Positions 47,335 to 56,672 of a DNA stretch of 64,000 nucleotides are shown piece by piece. Made by a program: the position numbers and the translations under genes. Position 1 is the stretch's first letter. Each line of letters starts with the position of its first letter. Origin of the DNA: Myxococcus virescens (GTDB lineage Bacteria; Myxococcota; Myxococcia; Myxococcales; Myxococcaceae); NCBI RefSeq assembly GCF_900101905.1, contig NZ_FNAJ01000001.1:62001-126000 (forward strand). The letters run 5' to 3'. The notes under the pieces were generated by a model. That model was given only the letters and a program-made list of their open reading frames with translations. It made no database searches and was not told where the DNA came from.

Positions 47335-48322
47335 CCACCGGCTGTCAGGCATTGCCTTGTCCTGGCTCATGACGCGCAGCGAGCGGCGCGGTACGCGCAA
47401 GGAATTGGAGGATGCGCTCCGGCCCTTCGTGGAGCATCAGCTCAGCCGTGCGGAATGGAAGCTCCGCTTCGAGGCGCTCATGGAGGCGCTGCTGGGCGGA
47501 GAAACCGTGGCGGTACGCGGGCGCAGCGGCTTGGAGCTGACGCCCAAGGGCCGGACAGAGGTGCTGCGCTTCCTCCAGTTGGACCAGCCGCCGCGCGGGC
47601 TGACGTGGAAGAGGCTGAAGGCCACGCACCTGGTGGCGCGCAGCTTGGACCTGCGGCCATCGAAGGCGGTGATGGCGAGGATGAAGGGTGCCGACGGCGT
47701 GCGCGCCGCCGCGCTTCAGCGCCAGCATGGGCTGGACACCGAGGAAGGCCTCACCCTGGCGCAGACGCGGGACCGGTTGTTGTGGCGGCAGCTCGGTGTC
47801 GAGACGGACCGGCCCTTCACCCTGGGCGCGGTGCAGGCCCACCTGCTCGGGCAGATGCTGGACGCGAAAACGACGGACCCGCGCAAGGGCGTGGAGCAGC
47901 TCGCGGCCCGTGCGGCGGGCGCCCCCCGCGTGGATGCGGAGGCCGTGCGCCTGTCACTGATGCGACGGTGGGCTGTCGCGCAGGACGCCGGCGCCTCCGA
48001 GGACGCGCCGGCGGACCGTGCATCCACGAATCCGGGGGCGCCTCCCGCTCCGGCCGCCTTCGCCGAGCGCGTGCTGTCGGTCGCCCGCGCCCTTCCCACG
48101 GGCCGCTTCGGCGAGAACAAGGTCTTCATCTCCCACGTGTGGAAGGCCCTCCAGCCCGAGTGGAGCACCCGTGAGGCCTTCGACGCGGCGCTCCTGGAGG
48201 CCAACCGAACCCGCCTGTTGTCCCTGACGCGCGCGGACCTCGTGTCCGCCATGGACCCGAAAGACGTCGCCGAGTCCGAGGTCCGGTCCTTCGGCGCCAG
48301 CTTCCACTTCGTCGTCGTCTAG
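47321..48322 (+). CDS. Unrecognised protein between the nuclease and ATPase genes
   Basis: 333 residues from an ATG at 47321 with GGAAGGAAG upstream; it overlaps the nuclease gene by 14 bp. The N-terminal half is basic and helical, with LELTPKGRTEVLRFLQL resembling the wing of a winged-helix DNA-binding domain, and a KRLKATHLVARSLDL segment. A variable Ala/Pro-rich stretch (about 215-245) separates a C-terminal domain (250-333) with VFISHVWKALQPEW, LLSLTRADLVSAMDP and a closing FHFVVV strand. The C-terminal domain looks like another compact winged helix. I do not recognise the family. It may load or regulate the nuclease and ATPase at DNA. Confidence 0.8.
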   Translation: MGSADHRLSGIALSWLMTRSERRGTRKELEDALRPFVEHQLSRAEWKLRFEALMEALLGGETVAVRGRSGLELTPKGRTEVLRFLQLDQPPRGLTWKRLKATHLVARSLDLRPSKAVMARMKGADGVRAAALQRQHGLDTEEGLTLAQTRDRLLWRQLGVETDRPFTLGAVQAHLLGQMLDAKTTDPRKGVEQLAARAAGAPRVDAEAVRLSLMRRWAVAQDAGASEDAPADRASTNPGAPPAPAAFAERVLSVARALPTGRFGENKVFISHVWKALQPEWSTREAFDAALLEANRTRLLSLTRADLVSAMDPKDVAESEVRSFGASFHFVVV

Positions 48323-48342
48323 CCCGACCCCAGGAGCGCCCC

Positions 48343-51300
48343 GTGGCCAACGACCCCCGCCTCGATATCTTCCTTGATGACTCTCGCGAGGTCTTCACCA
48401 GCGTCGAACAGGGCCAGCACATCTGGCAGGCGGACCCGTTCGACGTGGAGGCCCTCAACGCGCCGGCTCGCCGCGCCTTCAAGCGGCTGCTCGACAAGGC
48501 TTCCTCAGACACGCCCCCGAGCGCCGGAAAGCTGCTGCTCCTGCTCGGCGAATCAGGCAGCGGCAAGACGCACCTGGTGCGCGCCTTCCGCAACCTCGCG
48601 CATGGTCAGCGGAAGGGCTTCGTCGGCTACATGCCGATGACCGTCGATGCGACCCAGTACGACCGCTACATCCTGTCCAACCTCATCGACTCCCTGGACA
48701 AGCCGTTCATTCGGGCGGGAGGCGATGACGACAGCGGGCTGATGCACCTGTCGGACGCGCTCATGGCCCAGTGCAACAGCGCGTTCGTGCTGCACCTGCA
48801 GGACGAGAAGATTCTGGAGGATGAGGAGCTGCACGGCACCATCCGGGCCGTGGCGGACGAGCTGCTGCTGGACCCTCGCTTCCGGGAAGTGGAAGTCGAC
48901 CTGCTGCGCGCCCTCATCTATCTGCATCGAAGAGACCCTCGGCTCAACCGCCGCATCTTCCACTGGCTGCGCTGCGAGGAACTGTCCGAGGCGGACCAGC
49001 GCGTCATTGGCAACCTCATCCCGCGGACCGCCGACGATGCGCCGGCGCGGATGGTGGAGCACCTGGGACGGCTGATGGGCGGCCTGGGCCAGGCGCTCGT
49101 GCTCTGCGTCGACCAGGTCGAGGACGTCAGCGACTTCGAACAGCGCCCGCAGATGGAGAACTCCTTCCGGCGCGCGATGAACAGCCTCGCTGCCATCGCG
49201 AGCAAGGTGCCTCGCGCGGTCGTGGTCTTCTGCTGCCTCGCCGACTACTGGGCGAAGATGAAGCCCCTGCTCAACCAGGGAACGGTGGATCGCATCGAGA
49301 ACGACCCCGAGCCCGTGACGCTGGAGCGGACCGTGACGGCCGAAACGGCCAGGGACCTCGCGGCGCGGCGACTTCAAGACCTGTTCGAACAGCGAGGCTT
49401 CACGGTCTCCCCGGCGGACCCGACCTGGCCCATTCCAGCGAACGGCTTCGACGTGCTGGGCGGACACCGCGCCCGTGATGTCCTGGATGAGTGCCGCCGC
49501 TACCGCGACCGCGCCATCCAGGACGGCAAGCTGCCCGCCAGCTTCCCGCTGCAACGTCCCCAGGACCCGGGCGTGGCGACGCCACCTGTGGCGCAGCAGC
49601 CGCAAGGCTCCAAGCTGGATATGGACCAGCTGTGGACGGACTTCCGCGCCACCCTGCGAATTGACCCGCCCGAAGAGCCCGCGCGTGTCGCGGAACTGCT
49701 GGCTTGGGCCATTGAAGCCGGCGGCAAGGAGTTGGGAGACGCGAAGCGCTTCGACGTCAAGCCCAAGGACAAGGAGATGCTGGACGTCCAGGTCCACCCG
49801 GAGGGAAGCAAGCTCCTCGTCGCGCTGTGTGAGCGGGACTCGCGTGGCGGCGGCCTCGGCAGGCAGATGACCGAAGCCCTCAAGAAGGCCTCGGGAAAGA
49901 CACCAGTGGTGGTGCGGACCACCGACTTCCCTCCGGCCCGCCCCGGAGGGGTCGTCGCCGAGCAACTGGGCGCGCTGCTCCGCAAGGGCGGACGCCGGGT
50001 CGTCGTCGGAGACACGGAGCTTCGGGACCTCATGGCCCTGCGCACCTTCCGTGAGAGGCATGCGGGTGAAGCCGCCCTCCTGGAATGGAGCCGGACGGCT
50101 CGCCCCATCACCCGGCTCAAGTCCGTGAGCGACATCCTGGGGCTGGAGAAACCGGAGACCCCGCCCAAGGGTGGCACCGGTGTCCCGATGGGCAATGTCG
50201 GAGCCCGGAGCACCGCAACCAAGGCACAGACAGAGCTGTTCAACAGCCCACCGACGTTGCCCTATGGAACGCCTGTCCCGGCCGAAGTCCTCTCGGGAGC
50301 GAAGTCCACCCCTCCGGCCCATGCCGAAACGCGCGCACTGGAGGCGAGAAGCGTGCGCTCCGCGCGCGAGCCCATCGTCTCCCAGGGGGCCAGACAAGGC
50401 CGGGCCCAATCCCTTTCGGATGACCCGTTGCAGGACATCACCATCGAATCGCCGATGCTGACGGGCCGCACCATGACACCGCCCCAGGGCATGAAGCCCC
50501 CCATCGGCTTCAGGGGCAACGCGAGCCCCTCCGCCCCGCTGCCCTCCCCACGGCCCTCGGAAACACTCACAGGGCCGCTGCGGATTGGCGCCTCGGAAGG
50601 TGTGTTCAGCCAGGTGGTGACCGTGGACCCCTCCGAGCTGACCCGCCACAGCGCATTCCTGGGCACCACGGGGAGCGGCAAGACGACGCTGGCGCTCAAC
50701 GTCCTGGAGCAGCTGCTCCTCCGCGGCGTGCCCGCCATCCTCGTCGACCGGAAGGGGGACCTCGCCGCGTACGCGCGGGACCTCTCCTGGGAGGAACATC
50801 TGGACGACCCCGCCCTCATCGAGCGCCGCCGCCTGCTGCGCGAGCGGGTCGAGGTCGCGCTCTACACGCCGGGCCGCTCCGACGGACGGCCGCTGGCCAT
50901 CCCTGTGATTCCACGCGGCCTTGAAAGCCTGTCGCCGGAGGAGCGTGAGCAAGGTGTGCAGCAGGCCGCGGACGCCATCGCGGGCATGCTCGAATACAAG
51001 ACCAGCCCCAATGACAAGGCAGCCCGGGCGCTGCTCACGCAGGCCTTGCGCCTGTTGGTCCAGCGGCCTCCGGGCACTGAATTGACCCTGGAGATGGTCC
51101 AGAAGTTCGTCGCGGAGCAGGACGAGTCGCTCCGGCAGGAAACGGGGGGCCTGCCAACCAAGACGTTCGCCAAGCTCGCCCAGGACCTCGAAGTGCTCCG
51201 GCTCGACCTCCGCCCCCTGCTGGCAACGGGTGGAGAACGTCTGGACATCAGCGAACTGCTGGGGCTCGGCGCCGCGAGCACACCGGGCAAGACGCGACTG

Positions 51301-51828
51301 AGCATCATCAGCACCAAGTACCTGGGAGACCTCAGCCGCGTCCGCTTCTGGGTGTCTCAACTGCTGCTGGAGGCGAACCGCTGGACCAGCCAGCACCCCG
51401 CATCCAAGCTCCAGGCTGTCATGCTCTTCGACGAAGCCGACATCTATCTGCCCGCGACGAGCAAGCCCGCGACGAAGCAGCCGATGGAGAACCTGCTCAA
51501 GCGCGCGCGCTCAGCGGGCGTGGGCGTCATGCTGGGTACGCAGAGCCCGGGAGACCTGGACTACAAGTGCCGGGAGAACGTGCGCACCTGGTTCGTCGGC
51601 GGGGTGAAGGAAGACAACGCCCTGAAGAAGCTCAAGCCCATGTTCACCGAGGCCCGCATCGACGCCGAAACCCGCCTCCCCAGCCAGAAGCCGGGCCAGT
51701 TCCACGTCCTGCGCGAGGGGAAGGTCCAGCAACTGAAGGCGGACCGCTCCGCGATTCGCACCGACCAGCTCTCCGAGGACGAAATCCTCAAGGAGGCACG
51801 CCGCACGCTGGAACGCGGCTCACACTGA
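48343..51828 (+). CDS. Dual P-loop ATPase with C-terminal HerA/FtsK-like motor
   Basis: 1161 residues from a GTG with AGGAG seven bases upstream. The N-terminal ATPase has Walker A GESGSGKT (69-76) and an LVLCVDQVED Walker-B-like strand around 250. It resembles AAA/STAND-type or Orc-like loaders. Residues ~415-610 form a mixed alpha/beta region, then a Ser/Pro-rich linker to ~745. The C-terminal motor has GTTGSGKT (774-781), LVDRKGDLAAYARDL, FDEADIYLP (Walker B, about 1029-1037) and GTQSPGDLDYKCR, matching HerA/DUF87-like DNA translocases that re-model or pump DNA and often partner nucleases (NurA, Sir2, DUF4297). Last gene of the three-gene unit. The fusion of two ATPases with a nuclease partner is unusual. 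Confidence 0.85.
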   Translation: MANDPRLDIFLDDSREVFTSVEQGQHIWQADPFDVEALNAPARRAFKRLLDKASSDTPPSAGKLLLLLGESGSGKTHLVRAFRNLAHGQRKGFVGYMPMTVDATQYDRYILSNLIDSLDKPFIRAGGDDDSGLMHLSDALMAQCNSAFVLHLQDEKILEDEELHGTIRAVADELLLDPRFREVEVDLLRALIYLHRRDPRLNRRIFHWLRCEELSEADQRVIGNLIPRTADDAPARMVEHLGRLMGGLGQALVLCVDQVEDVSDFEQRPQMENSFRRAMNSLAAIASKVPRAVVVFCCLADYWAKMKPLLNQGTVDRIENDPEPVTLERTVTAETARDLAARRLQDLFEQRGFTVSPADPTWPIPANGFDVLGGHRARDVLDECRRYRDRAIQDGKLPASFPLQRPQDPGVATPPVAQQPQGSKLDMDQLWTDFRATLRIDPPEEPARVAELLAWAIEAGGKELGDAKRFDVKPKDKEMLDVQVHPEGSKLLVALCERDSRGGGLGRQMTEALKKASGKTPVVVRTTDFPPARPGGVVAEQLGALLRKGGRRVVVGDTELRDLMALRTFRERHAGEAALLEWSRTARPITRLKSVSDILGLEKPETPPKGGTGVPMGNVGARSTATKAQTELFNSPPTLPYGTPVPAEVLSGAKSTPPAHAETRALEARSVRSAREPIVSQGARQGRAQSLSDDPLQDITIESPMLTGRTMTPPQGMKPPIGFRGNASPSAPLPSPRPSETLTGPLRIGASEGVFSQVVTVDPSELTRHSAFLGTTGSGKTTLALNVLEQLLLRGVPAILVDRKGDLAAYARDLSWEEHLDDPALIERRRLLRERVEVALYTPGRSDGRPLAIPVIPRGLESLSPEEREQGVQQAADAIAGMLEYKTSPNDKAARALLTQALRLLVQRPPGTELTLEMVQKFVAEQDESLRQETGGLPTKTFAKLAQDLEVLRLDLRPLLATGGERLDISELLGLGAASTPGKTRLSIISTKYLGDLSRVRFWVSQLLLEANRWTSQHPASKLQAVMLFDEADIYLPATSKPATKQPMENLLKRARSAGVGVMLGTQSPGDLDYKCRENVRTWFVGGVKEDNALKKLKPMFTEARIDAETRLPSQKPGQFHVLREGKVQQLKADRSAIRTDQLSEDEILKEARRTLERGSH

Positions 51829-51833
51829 GCGCA

Positions 51834-51900
51834 CGGAACGTTCATTCCACCGGGCCCCCCGCCCGGGGACCATGGACGACTCGAACTGGACGGAACGTTC
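51834..51900. promoter_or_regulatory. Repeated palindrome and hairpin upstream of the pab operon
   Basis: The 92-bp gap holds CGGAACGTTC twice (51834-51843 and 51891-51900), each with the palindromic core GAACGTTC. Between them is a CCGGGC/GCCCGG hairpin (51850-51855 with 51861-51866), a possible terminator for the ATPase operon. The paired palindromes could be operators for pabB. Confidence 0.4.
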
Positions 51901-51920
51901 CTGGTATCAAGCGCCTCGAC

Positions 51921-53375
51921 ATGAGCCGCCCGCACTCCCCCACGCGCTTCCCGGACCGGACATCCTTCGAGACGTTCGTGGCCCAGGGCTACAACCAGGT
52001 GCCCGTGGTGCGGCGGCTCCCGCTCGGGGCGCTGCGTCCCGTGGACCTCCTGCGAGCCCTCCCAGCGGAAAGCCGGTTCCTGCTGGAGAGCACCCGGGTC
52101 AGCGCCGAGGGGCGCTATTCCTTCCTCGGCGCGAAGCCCTTCCTGCGCTTCACCGCGAAAGAGGGACAGTGCTTCATGGATGGCGCGCTCCAGCAGGGTA
52201 CGCCGAAGGAAGTGCTGCGCTCGCTCCTGCGCCGGTGGCGTGGCGTGCGTCATCCCGGAATGCCGCTCTTCTGCGGCGGCGCGGTGGGCTTCTTCGGCTA
52301 CGAGGCCGCGCACTGTTTCGAGTCCCTGCCCCGGCACCCACGGGACGACCTGCACCTGCCCGAAATCGACCTGTCATTCATCGATACCTTCCTGACGGTG
52401 GACCACCACGAGGGCCAATTGCTCGCGGTGGCCACGGGCTCGGACTGGGAGGACTGCGAGCGCAGGTTGGACGCGTTGGAGGCCCACGTCCGCACCGCGA
52501 GGCCCACGGCGCCACGCGCGCCACCCGCGATGGACGGGCCCACCTCGGCGTATCGCTCCAACTTCACCCTCGATGCCTACCTGGACGCGGTCGAGCGCGT
52601 GCGCGAGTACATCCGCGCCGGTGACACGTATCAGGTCAATCTCTCACAGCGGCTGGAGGTGGACTTTCCCGGTGAGCCGCTCGCGCTCTACGAGACGCTG
52701 TCCGCCATCAACCCCGTCCACTTCGCCAGCTATCTCGAAGGGGACGGCTTCCACGTCGTCAGCGCCTCACCCGAGCGGCTGGTGCGCGTGGAGAACGGCC
52801 GAGCCACCACGCGGCCCATCGCCGGAACGCGCCGACGGGGCACGCCCGAAGAGGAAGCGCGCTTCGTCCACGAGCTGCGCACCAACGAGAAGGAGCGCGC
52901 CGAGCACGCCATGCTGGTGGACCTGGAGCGCAACGACCTGGGCCGGGTGTGCACCTATGGCTCGGTCGAGGTAACGAAGCTGATGGACATCGTCGAGTAC
53001 GCCCACGTCCTCCACATTGAATCGGAGGTCGTCGGCCAGCTCGCGCCGGGCGTGGAGCCGCTGGACGTGGTGGGCGCGCTCTTCCCAGGAGGGACGATTA
53101 CGGGCGTGCCGAAGATACGCACGATGCAACTCATCACCGAGCTGGAGCCACATGCGCGTGGGCTCTATACGGGCTCGTTGGGGTACCTGTCCTTCACGGG
53201 TGATTTGGATTTGAACATCGTCATCCGCACGCTGGTGGTGAAGGACGGCCGGGCCTACGCGCAGGTGGGAGGCGGCATCGTCCACGACTCGCAGCCCCGA
53301 CAGGAATACAAGGAGACGCTCAACAAGGCGCGCTCGCAGCTCCTGGCCCTGGCATCGGTGGGGAGGCCGGGATGA
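51921..53375 (+). CDS. pabB: Aminodeoxychorismate synthase component I
   Basis: 484 residues from the ATG at 51921, the first start clear of the upstream ATPase gene. The TrpE/PabB chorismate-binding fold is clear: [68 protein letters not shown] and IVIRT. It converts chorismate and ammonia to 4-amino-4-deoxychorismate. The residue corresponding to the PabB Lys of the PIKGT motif is Ala (PIAGT), as in anthranilate synthases. I choose pabB because pabA-like and pabC-like genes follow directly. It overlaps the amidotransferase gene by ATGA. It may still make anthranilate. Confidence 0.82.
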   Translation: MSRPHSPTRFPDRTSFETFVAQGYNQVPVVRRLPLGALRPVDLLRALPAESRFLLESTRVSAEGRYSFLGAKPFLRFTAKEGQCFMDGALQQGTPKEVLRSLLRRWRGVRHPGMPLFCGGAVGFFGYEAAHCFESLPRHPRDDLHLPEIDLSFIDTFLTVDHHEGQLLAVATGSDWEDCERRLDALEAHVRTARPTAPRAPPAMDGPTSAYRSNFTLDAYLDAVERVREYIRAGDTYQVNLSQRLEVDFPGEPLALYETLSAINPVHFASYLEGDGFHVVSASPERLVRVENGRATTRPIAGTRRRGTPEEEARFVHELRTNEKERAEHAMLVDLERNDLGRVCTYGSVEVTKLMDIVEYAHVLHIESEVVGQLAPGVEPLDVVGALFPGGTITGVPKIRTMQLITELEPHARGLYTGSLGYLSFTGDLDLNIVIRTLVVKDGRAYAQVGGGIVHDSQPRQEYKETLNKARSQLLALASVGRPG

Positions 53376-53941
53376 TTCTCGTCATCGACAACTTCGATTC
53401 CTTCACCTTCAACCTCGTGCAAGCGCTGGGTGCCCAGGGCGCCGAGCTGAAGGTGGTGCGCAATGACGCCATCACGGTCGCGCAGGTCGAAGCGCTCCGG
53501 CCCGACCACATCCTCATCTCGCCCGGTCCCTGCACGCCCCACGAGGCGGGCGTGTCCATGGACATCATCCGGGCCTTGGGCGGGCGAGTGCCCGTGCTCG
53601 GAGTGTGCCTGGGGCATCAGTGCCTGGGTCAGGTGTTCGGCGCGAAGGTGGTGCGCGCACCGGTGCCCGTGCACGGCAAGACGGCGGCCATCGAGCACTC
53701 GGGCCAGGGCGTCTTCCGAGGACTGCCCGCCCCCTTCACCGCGGCCCGTTATCACTCCCTGGTCGTGGACGCGGAGAGCCTGCCGGCGTGCCTGGAAGTG
53801 ACGGCGTGGCAGGATGGGCTCATCATGGGCCTCAAGCACCGCGAGCTGCCGCGCCTGGAAGGCGTCCAGTTCCACCCCGAATCGTTCCTCACGCCCCAGG
53901 GGCCCCAGCTGCTCGCCAACTTCCTGGAGCCGGCGCACTGA
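53372..53941 (+). CDS. pabA: Glutamine amidotransferase of aminodeoxychorismate/anthranilate synthase
   Basis: 189 residues, the usual length of TrpG/PabA. The class I amidotransferase triad is visible: GVCLGHQ (nucleophile Cys) and VQFHPES (His and Glu). [12 protein letters not shown] forms the oxyanion loop. It supplies ammonia from glutamine to component I. It is coupled to pabB by a four-base overlap. TrpG and PabA are often indistinguishable or shared in bacteria, so it could serve tryptophan synthesis too. Confidence 0.88.
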   Translation: MILVIDNFDSFTFNLVQALGAQGAELKVVRNDAITVAQVEALRPDHILISPGPCTPHEAGVSMDIIRALGGRVPVLGVCLGHQCLGQVFGAKVVRAPVPVHGKTAAIEHSGQGVFRGLPAPFTAARYHSLVVDAESLPACLEVTAWQDGLIMGLKHRELPRLEGVQFHPESFLTPQGPQLLANFLEPAH

Positions 53942-53958
53942 GCGCACAGGAGGCCGCC

Positions 53959-54783
53959 ATGTTCTCCACGGTCGCGGTGGACGGTGAGGTCCGGCGCTGG
54001 GAAGAACTGCACCTGCGGGACTTCGCGCAGGGCTTCTTCTTCGGCGCGGGCTTCTTCACCACCTTCCGCATCGAGGCCGGTGAACCCTGGTTCCTCGCCC
54101 GGCACCTGGCGCGGCTGCGCGCGAGCCTGACCGCCTTCCCCGGCGCCGTCCGCACGCCACCCTCGGAGCACCTCGCGGAAGCCGCGGTGCGCGAAGCGAT
54201 TGAGCGCTGCCTGCGAGCCGACGCCGCGATGGGCCCCGCGTTCCGAGGTGTGGGCAAGTTGTCGGCAAGTGATGGCCGGGTGCTGCTCACCTTCCGCGAG
54301 CACGCCCCAGACCTGGAGCGGATGCACCGCGAGGGACGAGCCCTGGACAGTCAGGAGCCGGGGGCATACCGCCGGGGCGAGGCCACGCTGAATCACAAAG
54401 GCCTCGCCTACTTCCGGCAGTTCAGCGTGATGGAGCGCCTGCCCCTGCTCGGCAATGAGGCCGGCGAGGTCTGCGAGCTGCCCACGGCCAACGTCTTCTT
54501 CCAGTGCGACGGGGTACTCGTCACGCCGCCTCGGTCCGCGCCGTGTCTTCCCGGCATCATCCGCGAAGTGCTTCTGGAGGCCGGACATGTGGGGGCGCTG
54601 CCCATCGTGGAGCGGCCTGTCTCGTTCGCCCAGCTCGCGCAGGTGAGCGCCTGCGTCTTCACCAACTCCGCCCAGGTGGCCACCGGTGTACCGAGCCTCC
54701 TCGGCCGGCCGCTCCCCACCAGTCTGGCGCTGGCCCAGGGCATCCGGAGCCTCGTCGAGGCCGTCGCGGCGCGCGAGCGCTGA
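53959..54783 (+). CDS. pabC: Aminodeoxychorismate lyase (class IV PLP enzyme)
   Basis: 274 residues. The ATG at 53959 has AGGAGG six bases upstream, one of the strongest ribosome sites in the window. The class IV fold type IV pattern is present: FGAGFFTTFR near the N-terminus, a Lys in NHKGLAYFRQ, and LPTANVFF followed by PCLPGIIREVLL. It releases pyruvate from aminodeoxychorismate to give p-aminobenzoate for folate. Overlap and spacing within pabBAC strongly support the folate role. An alternative is a branched-chain or D-amino acid aminotransferase, less likely here. It ends convergently with the pseudouridine synthase gene. Confidence 0.85.
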   Translation: MFSTVAVDGEVRRWEELHLRDFAQGFFFGAGFFTTFRIEAGEPWFLARHLARLRASLTAFPGAVRTPPSEHLAEAAVREAIERCLRADAAMGPAFRGVGKLSASDGRVLLTFREHAPDLERMHREGRALDSQEPGAYRRGEATLNHKGLAYFRQFSVMERLPLLGNEAGEVCELPTANVFFQCDGVLVTPPRSAPCLPGIIREVLLEAGHVGALPIVERPVSFAQLAQVSACVFTNSAQVATGVPSLLGRPLPTSLALAQGIRSLVEAVAARER

Positions 54784-54805
54784 GGCCCACGCGGCGGGCG
54801 CGCCC

Positions 54806-55606
54806 TCAGGAGACGGAGAAGGACAACCCCTGAGACACTTCCTCGTCCGTCAGCACCCGCCACGCGCCCTCGGGCACGTCCAGCGTCACGCCACCCACGG
54901 CCTCGCGGTGCAGGGTCCGCACCGGATGTCCCACCGCCGCCAGCATCCGCTTCACCTGGTGGTTGCGGCCTTCCGTCAGGGTGAGCTCCACCACGTCCGG
55001 CGCGCGCAGCCGGGCACCCGCGGGCCGCGTCGGGCCGTCCTCCAGCATCAGGCCCTCGCGCAGCCGGCGGAGCGCATCCTCCGGTGGCGGCCCTACCACG
55101 CCCGCCACGTAGCGCTTGGGCAGGTGCCGCTCGGGTGACGTCCCGTGTTGGACCAGACGCTCGTCGTTGGTGAAGAGCAGCAACCCCGTGGTGTCCCGGT
55201 CCAGACGGCCCACCGCGAGCCACTCATAGTCGCGCAGCGGCTGGGTGAGCCGCTCACGCAGACACTCGAACACGGTGCCCACGCCTTCCGCGTCCGAGCC
55301 GTGCACCACCAGCCCCGCTGGCTTGTGGAACATCAGCGCCAACACGGGCGCCTCCAGGTGCCGCACCCGCCCATCCACCCGCACTTCCATCCCCGGACGC
55401 ACCGGCGCGAAGGGCTCCTGCTCCACCCGCCCATCGAGCGTCACCCGTCCCTCGCGGATGGCCGCTTCCGCCTGGGCGCGAGGCATCACGCCGGCCTTCC
55501 CCAGGGCCCTCGCCAACCAATCCGACCTTCCGGAGGCTTGCACGTCCTCCGGCCCCCTCCGCCGTGCCGCTTCCAGCCACCTCGGAGTCCGCTGCTTCCG
55601 CGCCAT
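54806..55606 (-). CDS. RsuA/RluB-family pseudouridine synthase
   Basis: 266 residues from an ATG at 55606 (GAGGA about nine bases upstream; the 30 extra residues of a longer reading are low-complexity). It has an N-terminal S4 RNA-binding domain (LGKAGVMPRAQAEAAIREGRVTLDG) and the catalytic GRLDRDTTGLLLF motif with the essential Asp. RNHQVKRMLAAVGHPV completes the RsuA/RluB/E/F pattern. It isomerises a uridine in rRNA (16S or 23S; the exact site cannot be read). Cytoplasmic. Convergent with pabC and divergent from the envelope gene set at 55792, with a 185-bp intergenic region between. Confidence 0.9.
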   Translation of the reverse strand: MARKQRTPRWLEAARRRGPEDVQASGRSDWLARALGKAGVMPRAQAEAAIREGRVTLDGRVEQEPFAPVRPGMEVRVDGRVRHLEAPVLALMFHKPAGLVVHGSDAEGVGTVFECLRERLTQPLRDYEWLAVGRLDRDTTGLLLFTNDERLVQHGTSPERHLPKRYVAGVVGPPPEDALRRLREGLMLEDGPTRPAGARLRAPDVVELTLTEGRNHQVKRMLAAVGHPVRTLHREAVGGVTLDVPEGAWRVLTDEEVSQGLSFSVS

Positions 55607-55791
55607 CTCCCCACGTCCTCTCTCATTCCACGCACCTTCGCCCGCGCCCTCCACCGCCCACCCTGCCGCGTACCAGGCTCCGTCCAGGCCAGCCATGCAG
55701 CATGTCTACCTTCTGAGGCGAAGACACGCGGGGATGATGACCTGTGAAGTCCTCGCGACAGTTTCCCCCTCGCAAACCTGAAGGAGTCAGC

Positions 55792-56229
55792 ATGGGAAGC
55801 GTCATTGACGGCAGCATCCAAGGCAGCAGGTACGGGCAGCGCTCGGAAGAGGGCTCCCGCATCGCCCGTGGCGAGCCCGGTACATCCGGAATCGGGCAGG
55901 CCGGCAAGGAGCAGGCGAAGCAATTGAGCAGCGCCGCGAAGGAGCGCATCTACCACCAGGTGGAGAGCCGCCGGGGTGACGTGGCCAAGGGAATGCGGGG
56001 GCTCGTCTCCACACTGGAGAGCATCTCGGACAGGGACGAGGCGAAAGTGGCACGGCCGCTGCTCGGCAGCGCGGCGGGACTGCTTCGCCGCACGTCCGAC
56101 CGGCTGGAGAACGAAACCACCGAGGAGCTGCTCGCGGATGCCCAGACACAGGTCCGCGAGCGGCCCGGACTCTTCATCGCGGGGTGCGTGGCCGCGGGCT
56201 TCGTACTCGGCCGGCTCATCAAGTCCTGA
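55792..56229 (+). CDS. Small envelope-associated protein with a C-terminal membrane helix
   Basis: 145 residues; ATG with AAGGAG five bases upstream. The N-terminal ~45 residues are polar and Gly/Ser-rich. The middle is charged helix, followed by RERPGLFIAGCVAAGFVLGRLIKS, a single membrane helix. This C-terminus resembles DUF883/YqjD-type and related inner-membrane anchored proteins. First gene of a plus-strand three-gene set with holin-like and DUF3618-like genes, a combination known in other proteobacteria and linked to envelope or stress functions. Its exact function is unknown. Confidence 0.75.
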   Translation: MGSVIDGSIQGSRYGQRSEEGSRIARGEPGTSGIGQAGKEQAKQLSSAAKERIYHQVESRRGDVAKGMRGLVSTLESISDRDEAKVARPLLGSAAGLLRRTSDRLENETTEELLADAQTQVRERPGLFIAGCVAAGFVLGRLIKS

Positions 56230-56243
56230 GGGGAGCGCCCAGA

Positions 56244-56672
56244 ATGGAACCCACGATTCCCCATCGGGACGGAGACGGCTTCGGAGCGCTCTTCTCCGAA
56301 TTCACCGAACAGGCACGCCGCCTGGTCCGCGCCGAGGTGTCCCTGGCGCGCGCCGAGCTGCGAACGGAGGCAAGGAAGGCATCTGCCGGAGCGGGCCTGC
56401 TGGCAGGCGGCAGCGTGGTGCTGCACCTGGGGGCCATCACCTTTGTCGCCTTCCTGGTGGCGGTGCTGGCGGAGGCCCTGCCTCTCTGGGCCGCCGCCCT
56501 CATCGTCGCGGCGGTGCTGCTCGCGGTGGGCGGCGCCATGGCCTGGAGCGGGCGCCAGCGGATGAAGCGGGTCCACGGACCTGAACGAACGATTCAAACC
56601 CTCAAGGAGGATGGGCGATGGACGAGCAGGACCGCGCACTCCATGAAATCGCAGATGCACGGGCACGCATGA
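56244..56672 (+). CDS. Phage-holin-like (DUF1469/Actin-assoc) membrane protein
   Basis: 142 residues from an ATG at 56244 with GGGGAG upstream. An amphipathic N-terminus (FSEFTEQARRLVRAEVSLARAEL) is followed by two membrane helices (GAGLLAGGSVVLHLGAITFVA and LWAAALIVAAVLLAVGG). This is the layout of the holin-superfamily III / YqjE proteins. It is chromosomal and not part of a prophage, so lysis is unlikely. Its C-terminal ~18 codons overlap the next gene by 55 bp in another frame, so its end may be longer than the functional part. Confidence 0.8.
   Translation: MEPTIPHRDGDGFGALFSEFTEQARRLVRAEVSLARAELRTEARKASAGAGLLAGGSVVLHLGAITFVAFLVAVLAEALPLWAAALIVAAVLLAVGGAMAWSGRQRMKRVHGPERTIQTLKEDGRWTSRTAHSMKSQMHGHA

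Noticed and set aside
48553..51396. 947-codon minus-strand open frame
   Set aside because: Antisense to the dual-ATPase gene, which has two Walker A motifs and a good ribosome site. Shadow frame.
56244..56672. Prophage signal from the holin-like gene
   Set aside because: No other phage genes are nearby; holin-superfamily III proteins are common chromosomal envelope proteins.
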